Positions 1-8,768 of a DNA stretch of 64,000 nt are shown in pieces. The translations under genes and the position numbers were made by a program. Under the pieces are notes generated by a model that saw nothing but the letters and a program-made list of their open reading frames with translations, did not search any database and had not been told where the DNA came from. The stretch's first letter is position 1, and the number at the start of each line of letters is the position of its first letter. The DNA comes from Rugosimonospora acidiphila (GTDB lineage Bacteria > Actinomycetota > Actinomycetes > Mycobacteriales > Micromonosporaceae): contig NZ_BAABJQ010000025.1 in assembly GCF_039543385.1 (NCBI RefSeq), forward strand, positions 1 through 64,000. Direction: 5' to 3'.

Positions 1-1
1 C

Positions 2-151
2 AAGGAGGGGGCGATCATCCTCGGGATCGGCGGCGACAACAGCAAGGGCTCCGCCGGCACCTTCTACGAGGGAGTGATGACCTCCGGCTACCCGTCGGAC
101 GCCACCGAGAACTCGGTACAGGCCAACGTCGTCGCCGCCGGTTACCGGTAG
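2..151 (+). CDS. Alpha-L-arabinofuranosidase catalytic domain, C-terminal end (partial)
   Basis: Only the last 49 codons are in the window, read in the frame that ends at the TAG at 149-151. The residues include GIGGDNSKGSAGTFYEG, then MTSGYPSD and QANVVAAGY. This is the characteristic end of the GH54-type arabinofuranosidase B catalytic domain, a secreted enzyme that releases arabinose from arabinoxylan and arabinan. The protein stops directly after this domain, so any carbohydrate-binding module would have to lie upstream, outside the window. A strong hairpin follows the stop codon. The family is known from fungi and from soil actinomycetes; assignment rests on the short but distinctive motif. 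Confidence 0.85.
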   Translation, partial: KEGAIILGIGGDNSKGSAGTFYEGVMTSGYPSDATENSVQANVVAAGYR

Positions 152-170
152 GCCGATCGTCGCCGGGCCC

Positions 171-203
171 GAGCCGCCCCCGGGTCCCTGCCGGGGGCGG
201 CTC
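171..203 (+). terminator. Hairpin terminator after the arabinofuranosidase gene
   Basis: Thirteen-base perfect arms (GAGCCGCCCCCGG and its complement) enclose a 7-base loop, 19 bases after the stop codon. There is no T-tract, as is usual for actinobacterial terminators. Confidence 0.7.
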
Positions 204-244
204 GCCGTCCGCCTGCGCGGCGGCCCAACGGCCGCGTGGCCGCC

Positions 245-880
245 TCAGCCGGCCGGCTGCCGGAGCTGGTGCGGCATCTGCCACCCCTCGGCGAGCCTCG
301 ACGGGTGGAGGTTGTGCCCTTCCCCGAAGAACTCGCAGAACTTCATGATCAGTGGGTCCCACCCGATCGGATCCACATAGTGCGTTCCCGGGATCACCAG
401 ACTCTCCTCGACGTGGGCGCGCAGCACCTCGACCTCGAAGGCGTTGAGATTCGGGGCGCTGGCGAAGGGATGCACGGCGACCAGCCTGCACTCCAACTGG
501 ATCGGGCACTGCGCGACCCGGGGCGGCGAGACCAACTCCGACGCCTGTTCGGTCAGCCCCGCCGCGGCGAACTTGTTCGGCTCGTACCGGTAACCCTGCG
601 CCCGCCGGTACTCCGAGATCTCCGGCTTGCCGGTGGTCAGTGCGAGCCGGTCGACGGCATCCACCAACGACGACGACGGGAGGTTGAGCACACACTCGCG
701 CTCGCGCAGCAGGTTGGCCGTTGTCTGGCCGCTGTTGGCCAGGCCGAGCATGCAGGACTGGTGCAGCCACCAAGCGGAGGACATCGGGGCGAGGTTCGCG
801 CTGCCATCGGGGTTGCGCGAGCTGATCAGCACTACCGGAGTTCCGAAGTAGAGCACCTTGAGCCCCGGGACCACATGCAT
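245..880 (-). CDS. Flavin reductase-like domain protein
   Basis: A 211-residue protein beginning MHVVPGLKVLYFGTPVVL. It resembles the flavin reductase-like / FMN-binding split-barrel family, which binds FMN and uses NAD(P)H or serves a partner monooxygenase. The N-terminal strand followed by the SANLAPMSSAWWL segment is typical of the flavin-binding site in this family. The ATG at 880 is preferred over longer in-frame starts because AAAGGCGAG lies just upstream and homology begins there. It lies 3' of the ABM-like gene on the same strand, 134 bases apart, so the two may share a transcript. The substrate is unknown. Confidence 0.8.
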   Translation of the reverse strand: MHVVPGLKVLYFGTPVVLISSRNPDGSANLAPMSSAWWLHQSCMLGLANSGQTTANLLRERECVLNLPSSSLVDAVDRLALTTGKPEISEYRRAQGYRYEPNKFAAAGLTEQASELVSPPRVAQCPIQLECRLVAVHPFASAPNLNAFEVEVLRAHVEESLVIPGTHYVDPIGWDPLIMKFCEFFGEGHNLHPSRLAEGWQMPHQLRQPAG

Positions 881-1014
881 GTGTCTCGCCTTTCGCGTGA
901 TTCGATCGAACGCCGGCCGCCGTGGCGGCGAGCCGTCACCGAGTCTGTGCGTAGCGCGCACCGATGGCTGGCGGCATTCGGACGCCGCGTTCAACGCCGG
1001 TTTGCCGGGCGTAC

Positions 1015-1320
1015 CTACGGCTGCGACGGACGAAATTCCACGATGTCGTGTTTGTCAAACGTCGGTGGCGCGGCAAAGAGGTGCGCGACGGAGGCGGAGA
1101 GCTTCGGGCCGCCCGCGGACAGCAGCGCATCACGATCAGCCTCGCTCGCGAAGGCGGCGAAGGCTCCATAGGTAGTGGCGCCCAGGCGAAAGGCATACCA
1201 GCAGGTCTGTCGGGGTTGGCTCGCCACAATCGCCCGTCCTTCGGCAAAGAACTGGGCGATCTCCTGGTCGTACCCGGGCTTGAACTCGAAGCGGGCGAGC
1301 ACGCCGACGTTGACAGTCAT
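1015..1320 (-). CDS. Antibiotic biosynthesis monooxygenase (ABM)-like protein
   Basis: A 101-residue single-domain protein. The MTVNVGVLARFEFKPGYDQE start, the PRQTCWYAFRLG middle and the LLSAGGPKLSASVAHLF helix fit the dimeric alpha/beta-barrel ABM fold. Members are cofactor-free oxygenases, heme-degrading enzymes or simple scavengers, and the sequence does not say which. The length is normal for the family. It sits upstream of a flavin reductase on the same strand. Local GC is lower than in the neighbours. Confidence 0.7.
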   Translation of the reverse strand: MTVNVGVLARFEFKPGYDQEIAQFFAEGRAIVASQPRQTCWYAFRLGATTYGAFAAFASEADRDALLSAGGPKLSASVAHLFAAPPTFDKHDIVEFRPSQP

Positions 1321-1442
1321 GCCAGCAGGTTAGCTTCGTCGGGCAACCCGCGTCGCAGGGCAAAAAATGGCGCCTGAACCGGATCGGCTGGCCGCTGCGT
1401 TGGCCACGCGAGCCATTGCGCGACATTTCAACGGAACGAACC

Positions 1443-1574
1443 GTGAACGGATCAATTGAGTCGCGCGATGGGCTGACCGAAGACGAACTCCTCGAAGGGT
1501 TCGGCGCGTTACTTGGTGGCACTGTCTTCTATCGGGTCGACGGGACCGGATGTCGACGCGCGTTTTGGCCGTAA
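1443..1574 (+). CDS. Possible small peptide, 43 residues
   Basis: GTG-started frame reading VNGSIESRDGLTEDELLEGF, then GALLGGTVFYRVDG and ending RRAFWP. The acidic helix followed by a hydrophobic turn looks protein-like, and base composition is less GC-rich than nearby shadow frames. There is no good ribosome binding site. It could be a real small protein, a relic or chance. Confidence 0.25.
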   Translation: MNGSIESRDGLTEDELLEGFGALLGGTVFYRVDGTGCRRAFWP

Positions 1575-1657
1575 CTGGTCTGGAACGCATCTCGCGGAAC
1601 GTGGCCGCCGGCTCGGGGGCGTTGGCATTCCTGCCGGGTCAACGCCCCCGCGCCGGG

Positions 1658-2005
1658 TCAGCGACCGGCCTCGGCCTCGTACTGCTCCACCAGGTGGCGG
1701 GGAATCCGGCCCCGGCCGGCCAGTGGGATCTTTCGCCGCTTGGCCCAGTCGCGGATCGCCTGGTTCTGGGCGCGATCGCCCTGACCCGGTGTGGCGGCCC
1801 GTCCCCGCCTGGCGGTGGTGATGCCGCCGCGGCCCATCCGGCGAGCGGCGAGGATAAATTTGGCAATAGAGGCACGCAGGTCTTCCGCGTGGTCGGCGTT
1901 GACATCGATTTCGTAGTTCACGCCATCGAGACCAAATTTCAGAGTCTCGTCGGCTTCGCTCCCGTCGATGTCGTCGAGGAGCTTGACTTCGAGCTTCCGG
2001 GCCAT
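1658..2005 (-). CDS. lsr2: Lsr2-family nucleoid-associated protein
   Basis: 115 residues, close to the usual 105-115 of Lsr2. The N-terminal half (MARKLEVKLLDDIDGSEADE, then FGLDGVNYEIDVNADHAEDL) is the dimerisation domain. The C-terminal half carries IRDWAKRRKI followed by GRGRIPRHLVEQYEA, with the RGR loop that enters the minor groove of AT-rich DNA. Lsr2 is the actinobacterial H-NS analogue: it bridges DNA and silences AT-rich acquired genes. A basic Gly/Arg-rich linker of about 20 residues joins the two parts. The gene appears monocistronic and may be one of several paralogues in the genome. Confidence 0.95.
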   Translation of the reverse strand: MARKLEVKLLDDIDGSEADETLKFGLDGVNYEIDVNADHAEDLRASIAKFILAARRMGRGGITTARRGRAATPGQGDRAQNQAIRDWAKRRKIPLAGRGRIPRHLVEQYEAEAGR

Positions 2006-2317
2006 CTCTATCTCCGAACGATCCGTAACGATCCACCAGTGGGCCCCATGCTACGGCTTATCAAATTCGGATGTGGGGCTACCTGGACGATTGCGAACGT
2101 TTGGGCAGCCGCGCTTGTGCGGGCGCACGGGAGATTTGCTGCAAATGCGGGAGATGCAGCTATGGCCCGGGCCCTGCCGCCGCCCCGGCATCGCCATTCT
2201 CATCGACGTCGATAGTGTGGAGTGTGCCGGCGGCATTCAATATATCGATGGTGGCGCGTGGTCCGCGCGCCCGGCGCGCGGACCGCGACCGGAGTACCGC
2301 CCGATCGAGGCGGGCCG
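2006..2317. other. Gene-free interval
   Basis: This 312-base stretch lies between the Lsr2 start and the end of the hydrolase gene. It should contain the lsr2 promoter. Open frames across it have poor codon bias and no recognisable product. No repeat or RNA gene was seen. Confidence 0.6.
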
Positions 2318-3361
2318 CTATGCGGCCAGCGCCCACCGGTCCGGCATGGAACCGATCCGGGCGATGGTGTGCCGGTGCTCCAGCAGCACCAGGTGCGCCA
2401 GCGTCTCGCCCACCGCGAAGCGTCGGATGAACCCCTGGATCTGCGACCAGTCGCGCGACCAGGTCAGCCCGGCGGCCAGCTGCCAGGTGGTCTGCCCCGG
2501 CCGATCGGCGACCAGCGCGGTCAGCTGGGTCAGCCGGCTCTCGTGGTGCGCGACCAGGTCCTCGACGCGGTCCGCCAGGCCCCGGAAGCGGTACTCGTGT
2601 GCCGGCAGCACCTCGGCGACCGGCAGCTCGCCGACCGTGGCCAACGACCGCAGGAACGCCTCCAGCGGGTTGCCGGGGGAGCCGGGGTGCACCGAGATGT
2701 TGGGGCTGATCCGGGGCAGCACATGGTCGCCGGTGAACAGCAGTTCCCGGGTGGGGTCGTAGAAGCACACGTGCCCGGCGGTGTGGCCGGGCGTCCAGAC
2801 CGTACGCAGGTCCCAGTCCGGCAGGTCGACCTTGTCGCCGTCGCTGAGCAGAATGTCCGGTTCGGGCATGGCCAGCAGCGGCTCGTACAGCTCCGGGGTG
2901 CCCAGCAGCCCCGGTACCTCGTCGTCCGGGGCGCCGCAGCGGCGCAGCCACAGCCGGGAGTCCGCTACCAGGGCGGCGGCCGTACCCTGCCGGCGCGGCA
3001 GGGTGGCCGCCTCCTGATGGTGCATGGCCAGCCAGGCGCCGGAGGCCTCCCGTACCCGGCCAGCCAGGCCGTAGTGGTCCCGGTGCACGTGGGTCACCAG
3101 CACGGCGCGCACCTCGGTGATCGAGTGCCCGGTCTGGTCGATGCCGGTCAGCAGCGCCTGCCAGGCGTCATCGGAGTCCCAGCCGGCATCGATGATGGCC
3201 ACGCCGTCCGGCAGCTCGAGCAGGTACACCAGCACGTACCGCAGCGGGGTGTCGGGAAGGGGAACCGGGATCGACCACACGCCGCCGGCCACCCGCTCGA
3301 CCGGTGGCATGACCCGGTCGCGCCAGGCCTGCACCTGCCGGACGCCTGTGATCTCAATCAT
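2318..3361 (-). CDS. MBL-fold metallo-hydrolase
   Basis: 347 residues with the metallo-beta-lactamase fold. Strand pairs LRYVLVYLLELPDGVAIIDAG precede the metal motif THVHRDHYGL (His91, His93, Asp95, His96). TVWTPGHTAGHVC and LLFTGDHVLP supply the later ligands, and a C-terminal helical region ends near LPAHEYRFRG. The layout matches the glyoxalase II-like/hydroxyacylglutathione hydrolase branch with a long C-terminal helical tail, common in actinobacteria. The substrate is not evident. The protein is soluble with no signal peptide. The gene is divergent from the FAD/Fe-S dehydrogenase across a 292-base gap holding a large palindrome. Confidence 0.88.
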   Translation of the reverse strand: MIEITGVRQVQAWRDRVMPPVERVAGGVWSIPVPLPDTPLRYVLVYLLELPDGVAIIDAGWDSDDAWQALLTGIDQTGHSITEVRAVLVTHVHRDHYGLAGRVREASGAWLAMHHQEAATLPRRQGTAAALVADSRLWLRRCGAPDDEVPGLLGTPELYEPLLAMPEPDILLSDGDKVDLPDWDLRTVWTPGHTAGHVCFYDPTRELLFTGDHVLPRISPNISVHPGSPGNPLEAFLRSLATVGELPVAEVLPAHEYRFRGLADRVEDLVAHHESRLTQLTALVADRPGQTTWQLAAGLTWSRDWSQIQGFIRRFAVGETLAHLVLLEHRHTIARIGSMPDRWALAA

Positions 3362-3477
3362 CCGTCACCTCTCGTCGCCGCACCGCTCGCCACCGGCGGA
3401 CGCTCCCGCGGCCCATTTGGTCGCTGTTTCGCCCCCGGAGTCCAGCTTTCCCGCGTCCAGCTTCCCCGCCGCCGGCC

Positions 3478-3499
3478 GACCCGCGCCATGGCGCGGGTC
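3478..3499. promoter_or_regulatory. Perfect 22-bp palindrome between divergent genes
   Basis: An uninterrupted palindrome centred on CGCCATGGCG, with 11-base half-sites starting GACCCGCG. It lies between the MBL hydrolase start (3361) and the dehydrogenase start (3654). It could be an operator serving both directions or a structural hairpin; no known regulator is recognised. Confidence 0.4.
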
Positions 3500-3653
3500 A
3501 CGGCACGGTACCCGTTACCCGGGTGAGCCCGGTAAGGAGCGGGCCGGTCCCGGGGCGGACAAATCCGAGTAGGAGAATCAAGCGATAGCAGACTGGCCGA
3601 CCCGAGGGGACGACGATGGCGAAGCAGCGCACCTGCCCGGCCGGAGTACGCCC

Positions 3654-6527
3654 GTGACCGCCGGTGTCGCGTCCGCGCCCGCCGCGACGGGTGGCCCGTC
3701 GTCCCAGGACGTGGTGGCGGCCCTGCGCGCCGCCGGGGTCGGCGAGGTGGACGACTCGACCCTGCGCCGCGCCGAATACTCCTCGGACGCCTCGCTGTAC
3801 CGGGTGGTGCCCCGGGTCGTGGTGCTGCCGCGCCACGTCGACGAGGTGCTCGCCGTACTGGACGTCTGCCGCCGGTTGAACGTGCCGCTGACCCCGCGCG
3901 GGGCCGGCACCTCGATCGCCGGCAATGCCGTCGGGCCGGGCGTGGTGCTGGACTTCGCCCGGCACCTGGGGCACGTGGTGTCCATCGACGAGCAGGCGCG
4001 CACCGCCGTCGTCGAGCCCGGCGTGGTGCTCGCCCAGTTGCAGCGCGAGGCCGGGCGGCACGGGCTGCGCTTCGGCCCCGACCCGTCCACGCACAACCGG
4101 TGCACGCTCGGCGGCATGATCGGCAACAACGCGTGCGGTTCCCGGGCCCTCGGGTACGGCCGCACCGCCGACAACGTGGTCGCGCTGGACGTGCTCACCG
4201 GTACCGGTGAACGGCTGCGCGCCGGCAAGGGCGTCGAGGCCGGCTCATCGCCGGTGCTGGCCTCGGTGGACCGGCTGGTGCGCGCGAACCTGGCCACCAT
4301 CCGCACCGAGTCGGGCCGGTTCGGCCGGCAGATTTCCGGGTACTCGCTGGAGCACCTGCTGCCCGAGCGCGGCTTCGACCTCGCCAAGGCGCTGGTCGGC
4401 ACCGAGGGCACCTGCGCGGTGCTGCTCGGCGCCACGGTGCGGCTGGTTCAGGCGCCACCGGCCACGGTGCTGGTGGCGCTGGGATATCCGGACATGGCCG
4501 CCGCCGCCGACGCGGTGCCGCCGCTGCTCAAGCACCACCCGATCGCCATCGAGGGGCTGGACGCGCGCATCGTCGACGCGGTTCGCGGGCGGCGCGGCGC
4601 GGCCGCGGTGCCCGAGCTGCCCGAGGGGCGGGGCTGGCTGTTCGTCGAGCTGGCCGGCGACAACGCCGCGGAGCTGGAGGCCGCCGCCGGTCCGCTGATC
4701 GCTGACGCCGGCACCCGGGCGGCCATGGTGGTGACCGACCCGACGCAGGCGGCCGAGCTGTGGCGCATCCGGGAGGACGGCGCCGGGCTGTCCGGACGCT
4801 CGCCGGCGGGTCTGCCCGCGCACGCCGGTTGGGAGGACTCCGCCGTACCGCCCGAGCGGCTCGGCGGGTACCTGCGGGAGTTCGAGGCGCTGACCCAGAC
4901 GCACGGGGTGACCGGGATGCCCTACGGGCACTTCGGCGACGGGTGCGTGCACGTGCGGCTGGACTTCCCGCTGCGCGCGCCGGACGGCGCGAAGCGGTTC
5001 CGGGCGTTCCTGCTGGAGGCCGCGGCGCTGGTGGCCGCGCACGGCGGGTCGATGTCCGGCGAGCACGGCGACGGCCGGGCCCGCGGCGAACTGCTGGAGC
5101 GGATGTACTCGCCGGCCATGCTGGCCGCCTTCGCCGAGTTCAAGGGCGCCTTCGACCCGCAGGACCTGCTGAACCCCGGCGTGATCGTCCGGCCCCGGCC
5201 GGTCGACGCCGACCTGCGGGTACCGGCGGCCGGGCCGCTGCGCGAGCAGCTCACCTTCCGGTACCCGCACGACGGCGGCGACCTGTCCCAGGCCGTGCAC
5301 CGCTGCACCGGGGTCGGCAAGTGCCTGGCCAACACGACCGGTTCGGGCGGCGTGATGTGCCCCTCCTACCAGGCGACCCGGGAGGAGAAGGACTCCACCC
5401 GCGGCCGGGCCCGAGTGCTGCAGGAGATGGTCAACGGCACCCTGGTGCGTTCCGGCTGGCGCTCGCCCGAGGTGCACGAGGCGCTGGACCTGTGCCTGTC
5501 CTGTAAGGGCTGCGCCTCGGACTGCCCGACCGGTATCGACATGGCGACCTACAAGGCCGAGGTGCTGCACCAGGCGTACCGGGGACGGCTGCGCCCGCGT
5601 ACCCACTACAGTCTCGGCTGGCTGCCCCGCTGGGCCCGGCTCGCGTCCCGGATGCCGGGGCTGGCCAACCGGACGCTCACCGTGCGGCCGCTGGCCGCCA
5701 TCGGCAAGTGGCTGGCCGGGGTCGACGCCCGGCGCCCGCTGCCCGCGTTCGCCACGCAGACGTTCCGGCAGTGGTTCGCCGGACACACGCCGGCCGGCAC
5801 CGGCACCGACCCGGTGCTGCTGTGGGTGGACACCTTCACCAACCACTTCAGCCCCGAGGTCGGCATCGCCGCGGTACGGGTGCTGGAGGAGGCCGGGTAC
5901 GCCGTGCGCATCCCGGAGCCCGGGCTGTGCTGCGGGCTGACCTGGATCTCGACCGGCCAGACCGACGCGGCCAAGCGCATCCTGCGCCGCACGGTCGACG
6001 CGCTCGCTCCGCACGCCGAGGCGGGCGTGCCGATCGTCGGGCTGGAGCCCTCGTGCACCGCCGTGTTCCGCTCCGACCTGCCGGAGCTGCTCGGTACCGG
6101 CGACGGGGCGGTGTCCGCGGTGGCCGAGGGCACCCGTACCCTCGCCGAACTGCTCACCGACCGTCCTGAGTGGACACCACCGTCGCTCGCGGGCGTCAAG
6201 GCCGTCGCCCAGCCGCACTGCCACCACCACGCGGTGCTCGGCTGGCAGGCCGACCAGTCCCTGCTGCGCGACGCCGGCGCCGAGGTGGACGTGCTCGGCG
6301 GGTGCTGCGGACTGGCCGGCAACTTCGGCATGGAGCGCGGACACTACGAGGTCTCCACCGCCGTCGCCGAGGTCGCGCTGATGCCGGCGGTACGGGCGGC
6401 CGGGCCGGACACCGTGCTGATGGCCGACGGCTTCTCCTGCCGCATCCAGCTCGACCAGCTGGCCAGCCGGCGCGGGCGGCACCTGGCCGAAGTTCTCTCC
6501 GACGCCCTGGACGCGCGGACGGAGTAA
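3654..6527 (+). CDS. FAD-binding and Fe-S-binding oxidoreductase, D-lactate dehydrogenase type
   Basis: 957 residues combining a GlcD-like flavoprotein and a GlpC-like iron-sulfur part. The PCMH-type FAD domain (about 35-270, with PRGAGTSIAGNAVG and GGMIGNNACGSRALG) is followed by the FAD-oxidase C-terminal domain with the GEHGDGRARGE loop. Two [4Fe-4S] motifs follow, CTGVGKCL near residue 551 and CLSCKGCASDCP near 614. The protein ends with two CCG domains, visible as CCGLTW and GGCCGLAGNFGM. The architecture matches YdiJ/Dld-II enzymes that oxidise D-lactate or D-2-hydroxyacids and pass electrons towards quinone at the membrane. GTG start. An aminotransferase follows 11 bases downstream, indicating an operon. 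Confidence 0.92.
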   Translation: MTAGVASAPAATGGPSSQDVVAALRAAGVGEVDDSTLRRAEYSSDASLYRVVPRVVVLPRHVDEVLAVLDVCRRLNVPLTPRGAGTSIAGNAVGPGVVLDFARHLGHVVSIDEQARTAVVEPGVVLAQLQREAGRHGLRFGPDPSTHNRCTLGGMIGNNACGSRALGYGRTADNVVALDVLTGTGERLRAGKGVEAGSSPVLASVDRLVRANLATIRTESGRFGRQISGYSLEHLLPERGFDLAKALVGTEGTCAVLLGATVRLVQAPPATVLVALGYPDMAAAADAVPPLLKHHPIAIEGLDARIVDAVRGRRGAAAVPELPEGRGWLFVELAGDNAAELEAAAGPLIADAGTRAAMVVTDPTQAAELWRIREDGAGLSGRSPAGLPAHAGWEDSAVPPERLGGYLREFEALTQTHGVTGMPYGHFGDGCVHVRLDFPLRAPDGAKRFRAFLLEAAALVAAHGGSMSGEHGDGRARGELLERMYSPAMLAAFAEFKGAFDPQDLLNPGVIVRPRPVDADLRVPAAGPLREQLTFRYPHDGGDLSQAVHRCTGVGKCLANTTGSGGVMCPSYQATREEKDSTRGRARVLQEMVNGTLVRSGWRSPEVHEALDLCLSCKGCASDCPTGIDMATYKAEVLHQAYRGRLRPRTHYSLGWLPRWARLASRMPGLANRTLTVRPLAAIGKWLAGVDARRPLPAFATQTFRQWFAGHTPAGTGTDPVLLWVDTFTNHFSPEVGIAAVRVLEEAGYAVRIPEPGLCCGLTWISTGQTDAAKRILRRTVDALAPHAEAGVPIVGLEPSCTAVFRSDLPELLGTGDGAVSAVAEGTRTLAELLTDRPEWTPPSLAGVKAVAQPHCHHHAVLGWQADQSLLRDAGAEVDVLGGCCGLAGNFGMERGHYEVSTAVAEVALMPAVRAAGPDTVLMADGFSCRIQLDQLASRRGRHLAEVLSDALDARTE

Positions 6528-6538
6528 CTTACCGGGAC

Positions 6539-7741
6539 ATGACGAACCCCTTACGCGTGCTGTCGTTGGATGACCTGCGTCGCCGGACGAGCATGAAGTG
6601 GCGGCGGTTCCCCCCGGAGGTGTTGCCGGCCTGGGTGGCGGAGATGGACGTGCCGCTGGCCGAGCCCATCGCGCGGGCGCTGACCGACGCCATCGCCCTC
6701 GGGGACACCGGCTACCCGGCCGGCACCGGCTATGCCGAGGCGCTGGCCGACTTCGCCGCGTCGCGATGGGGCTGGACGATCGACGTCGGGCGCACGGCGA
6801 TCGTGCCGGACGTGATGCTCGGCATCGTCGAGGTGCTCAAGCTGATCACCGGCCCCGGCGACGCGGTGGTCGTCAACTCCCCGGTCTACCCGCCGTTCTA
6901 CCAGTTCGTCGAGCACCTGGACCGCCGGGTGGTCGAGGCCCCGCTGACCGCCGGGCACCGCATCGACCCGGTCACGCTCGAGGCCGCCTTCGCCGAGGCC
7001 ACCTCCGCCGGGGCCACCTCCGGTGAGGGGACCGGCCCGGGTGGCGGCCGTGCCGCGGCGTTCCTGCTGTGCAGCCCGCACAACCCCACCGGCACCGTGC
7101 ACACCCGGGACGAACTGACCACGGTCGCCGCGCTGGCCGACCGGTACCGGATGCGGGTGGTGGCCGACGAGATCCACGCGCCGATCGTGTACCCGGGCGC
7201 CACCCACCTGCCGTACCTGTCGCTGCCCGGCACCGACGACGCGTTCTCGCTGCTGTCCGCGTCCAAGGCATGGAACCTGGCCGGGCTGAAGGCGGCCGTC
7301 GCGGTGGCGGGGCCGGCCTCCGCCAAGGATCTGGCCAGGATGCCCGAGGAGGTCAGCCACGGCCCCAGCCACCTGGGAGTCATCGCGCACTGTGCCGGCC
7401 TGTGGCACGGCCGGGACTGGCTGGACGCGCTGCTGGCCGGGCTGGACGACAACCGCCGCCTGCTCGGTGACCTGCTCGCCGAGCGGCTGCCGGGCATCGG
7501 GTACCGGGCGCCGGAGGGCACCTATCTGGCGTGGCTGGACTGCCGCGCCCTGGACCTGCCCGCCGACCCGGCTGAGGTGTTCCTCGAACGCGGGCGGGTG
7601 GCCGTCAACTCGGGAGCCGACTTCGGCACCGGCGGCGCCGGCCACGTCCGGCTGAACCTGGCCACCTCGCCGGAGTTGCTGACCGAGGTGGTGGACCGGA
7701 TGGCCGCGGCGATCGATCGTCCCGTGGATTGCGAGCGTTGA
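6539..7741 (+). CDS. MalY/PatB-type PLP-dependent aminotransferase (cystathionine beta-lyase-like)
   Basis: 400 residues, normal for fold-type I PLP enzymes of the MalY/PatB subgroup. The N-terminal RTSMKWRRFPPEVLPAWVAE and EMDVPLAEP signature is typical of this group. CSPHNPTGT, VADEIHAPIVYPG and the Schiff-base lysine in SASKAWNLAG (Lys243) are present, as is the C-terminal RLNLATSPELL segment with the carboxylate-binding arginine. Family members cleave cystathionine or cysteine conjugates (C-S lyase). An insertion rich in Gly/Ala/Thr near residues 155-175 is probably a surface loop. The gene follows the dehydrogenase by 11 bases and overlaps the TPR gene by 13 bases. Confidence 0.88.
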   Translation: MTNPLRVLSLDDLRRRTSMKWRRFPPEVLPAWVAEMDVPLAEPIARALTDAIALGDTGYPAGTGYAEALADFAASRWGWTIDVGRTAIVPDVMLGIVEVLKLITGPGDAVVVNSPVYPPFYQFVEHLDRRVVEAPLTAGHRIDPVTLEAAFAEATSAGATSGEGTGPGGGRAAAFLLCSPHNPTGTVHTRDELTTVAALADRYRMRVVADEIHAPIVYPGATHLPYLSLPGTDDAFSLLSASKAWNLAGLKAAVAVAGPASAKDLARMPEEVSHGPSHLGVIAHCAGLWHGRDWLDALLAGLDDNRRLLGDLLAERLPGIGYRAPEGTYLAWLDCRALDLPADPAEVFLERGRVAVNSGADFGTGGAGHVRLNLATSPELLTEVVDRMAAAIDRPVDCER

Positions 7742-8664
7742 CCAACGTGGCGGATCTGGGCCGGCGGGAAGATGGCCTGGCGGCCAGCCAGGAGGCCGTT
7801 GCCATCTACCGTGGGTTGGCGCCGGCTCGCGGAGACGAGTTCCTGTCCGACCTCGCCAGGTCGCTGAACGACCCGTTCGTCGATCCGTCGGACGTGGGGC
7901 GGTGGGAAGCGGCGCTGGCCGCGAGCGAAGAGTCCGTCCTCGTCTACCGCGGGTTGGCCGGCACCCACCCGGACGAGTACCTGTCCGACCTGGCCACCTC
8001 GTTGAACAACCTGTCCGTCGACCTGGCGGACGGGGGGCGGTGGGAGGAGGCCGTGGCCGCGGTTTCCGAAGCCGTCGGGATTCGGCGCGGGTTGGCGCAG
8101 GCCCGCCCGGATGAGTTCCTGCCCGACCTGGCCGCGTCCCTGCACAACCTGTCGGCGGACCTCAGAGATCTGGGTCGGTGGGAGGAGGGTCTGCCCACCA
8201 TTCAGGAGGTCGTCCGGATCCGCCGTGAGTTGGCGCGAGCCCACCCCGACGAGTTCCTGCCCAATCTCGCCACGTCGTTGAACAACCTGTCCATTCAGCT
8301 GTCGGATCGCCGGCGGTGGGAGGCCGCCCTGGCCGCCAGCATCGAGTCCGTTGACGTCTACCGTGGATTGGCGCGGGCGGGTTCCGATCTGTTCCAGGTC
8401 GCGTTGGCCATGTCGCTGCACACCCTGTCGAGGGTGCTGGGGAGCCTGGGACGGTGGGACGAGGCGCTGGCCGCGAGCGAGGAGTCCGTCGACGTCTACC
8501 GTGGGTTGGCGCGGGCCCGCCCCGACGCGTTCGGGCCCAACCTGATCCACTCGCTGCGCGAACTCGCCCAAGCCCTCACCGAACTCGGCGACCACGAACG
8601 CGCCGAGCAGACCATCGCCGAACTCGCCGTGCTCCACGAGAGCCCGCGACCCCGAGACCGCTGA
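7729..8664 (+). CDS. Tetratricopeptide-repeat protein, probably a 5'-truncated relic
   Basis: 311 residues made almost entirely of six tandem helical repeats of 47-48 residues, with recurring blocks such as SVDVYRGLA, DEFLPDLA and TSLNNLS. Such units normally form the C-terminal scaffold of large actinobacterial proteins carrying an NB-ARC, CHAT or other effector domain. Here no effector domain is present and the frame starts with a weak TTG or GTG inside the end of the aminotransferase gene, with no ribosome binding site visible. Either it is translated by coupling or it is the surviving 3' part of a larger gene. Repeat protein identity is sure; functionality is not. Confidence 0.75.
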   Translation: MRALTNVADLGRREDGLAASQEAVAIYRGLAPARGDEFLSDLARSLNDPFVDPSDVGRWEAALAASEESVLVYRGLAGTHPDEYLSDLATSLNNLSVDLADGGRWEEAVAAVSEAVGIRRGLAQARPDEFLPDLAASLHNLSADLRDLGRWEEGLPTIQEVVRIRRELARAHPDEFLPNLATSLNNLSIQLSDRRRWEAALAASIESVDVYRGLARAGSDLFQVALAMSLHTLSRVLGSLGRWDEALAASEESVDVYRGLARARPDAFGPNLIHSLRELAQALTELGDHERAEQTIAELAVLHESPRPRDR

Positions 8665-8768
8665 AACCCTTGACGCCCCGGGCCGAGCGCGCCGGCGTGG
8701 AAGCCCATCGCGAAACGGGACGACGGCCGTCGTAGCCAGTGGCCACGATGATCGGCGCGGGACCGGCC

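Noticed and set aside
2051..2236. 61-codon minus-strand frame upstream of lsr2
   Set aside because: Low complexity, poor codon bias and no ribosome site.
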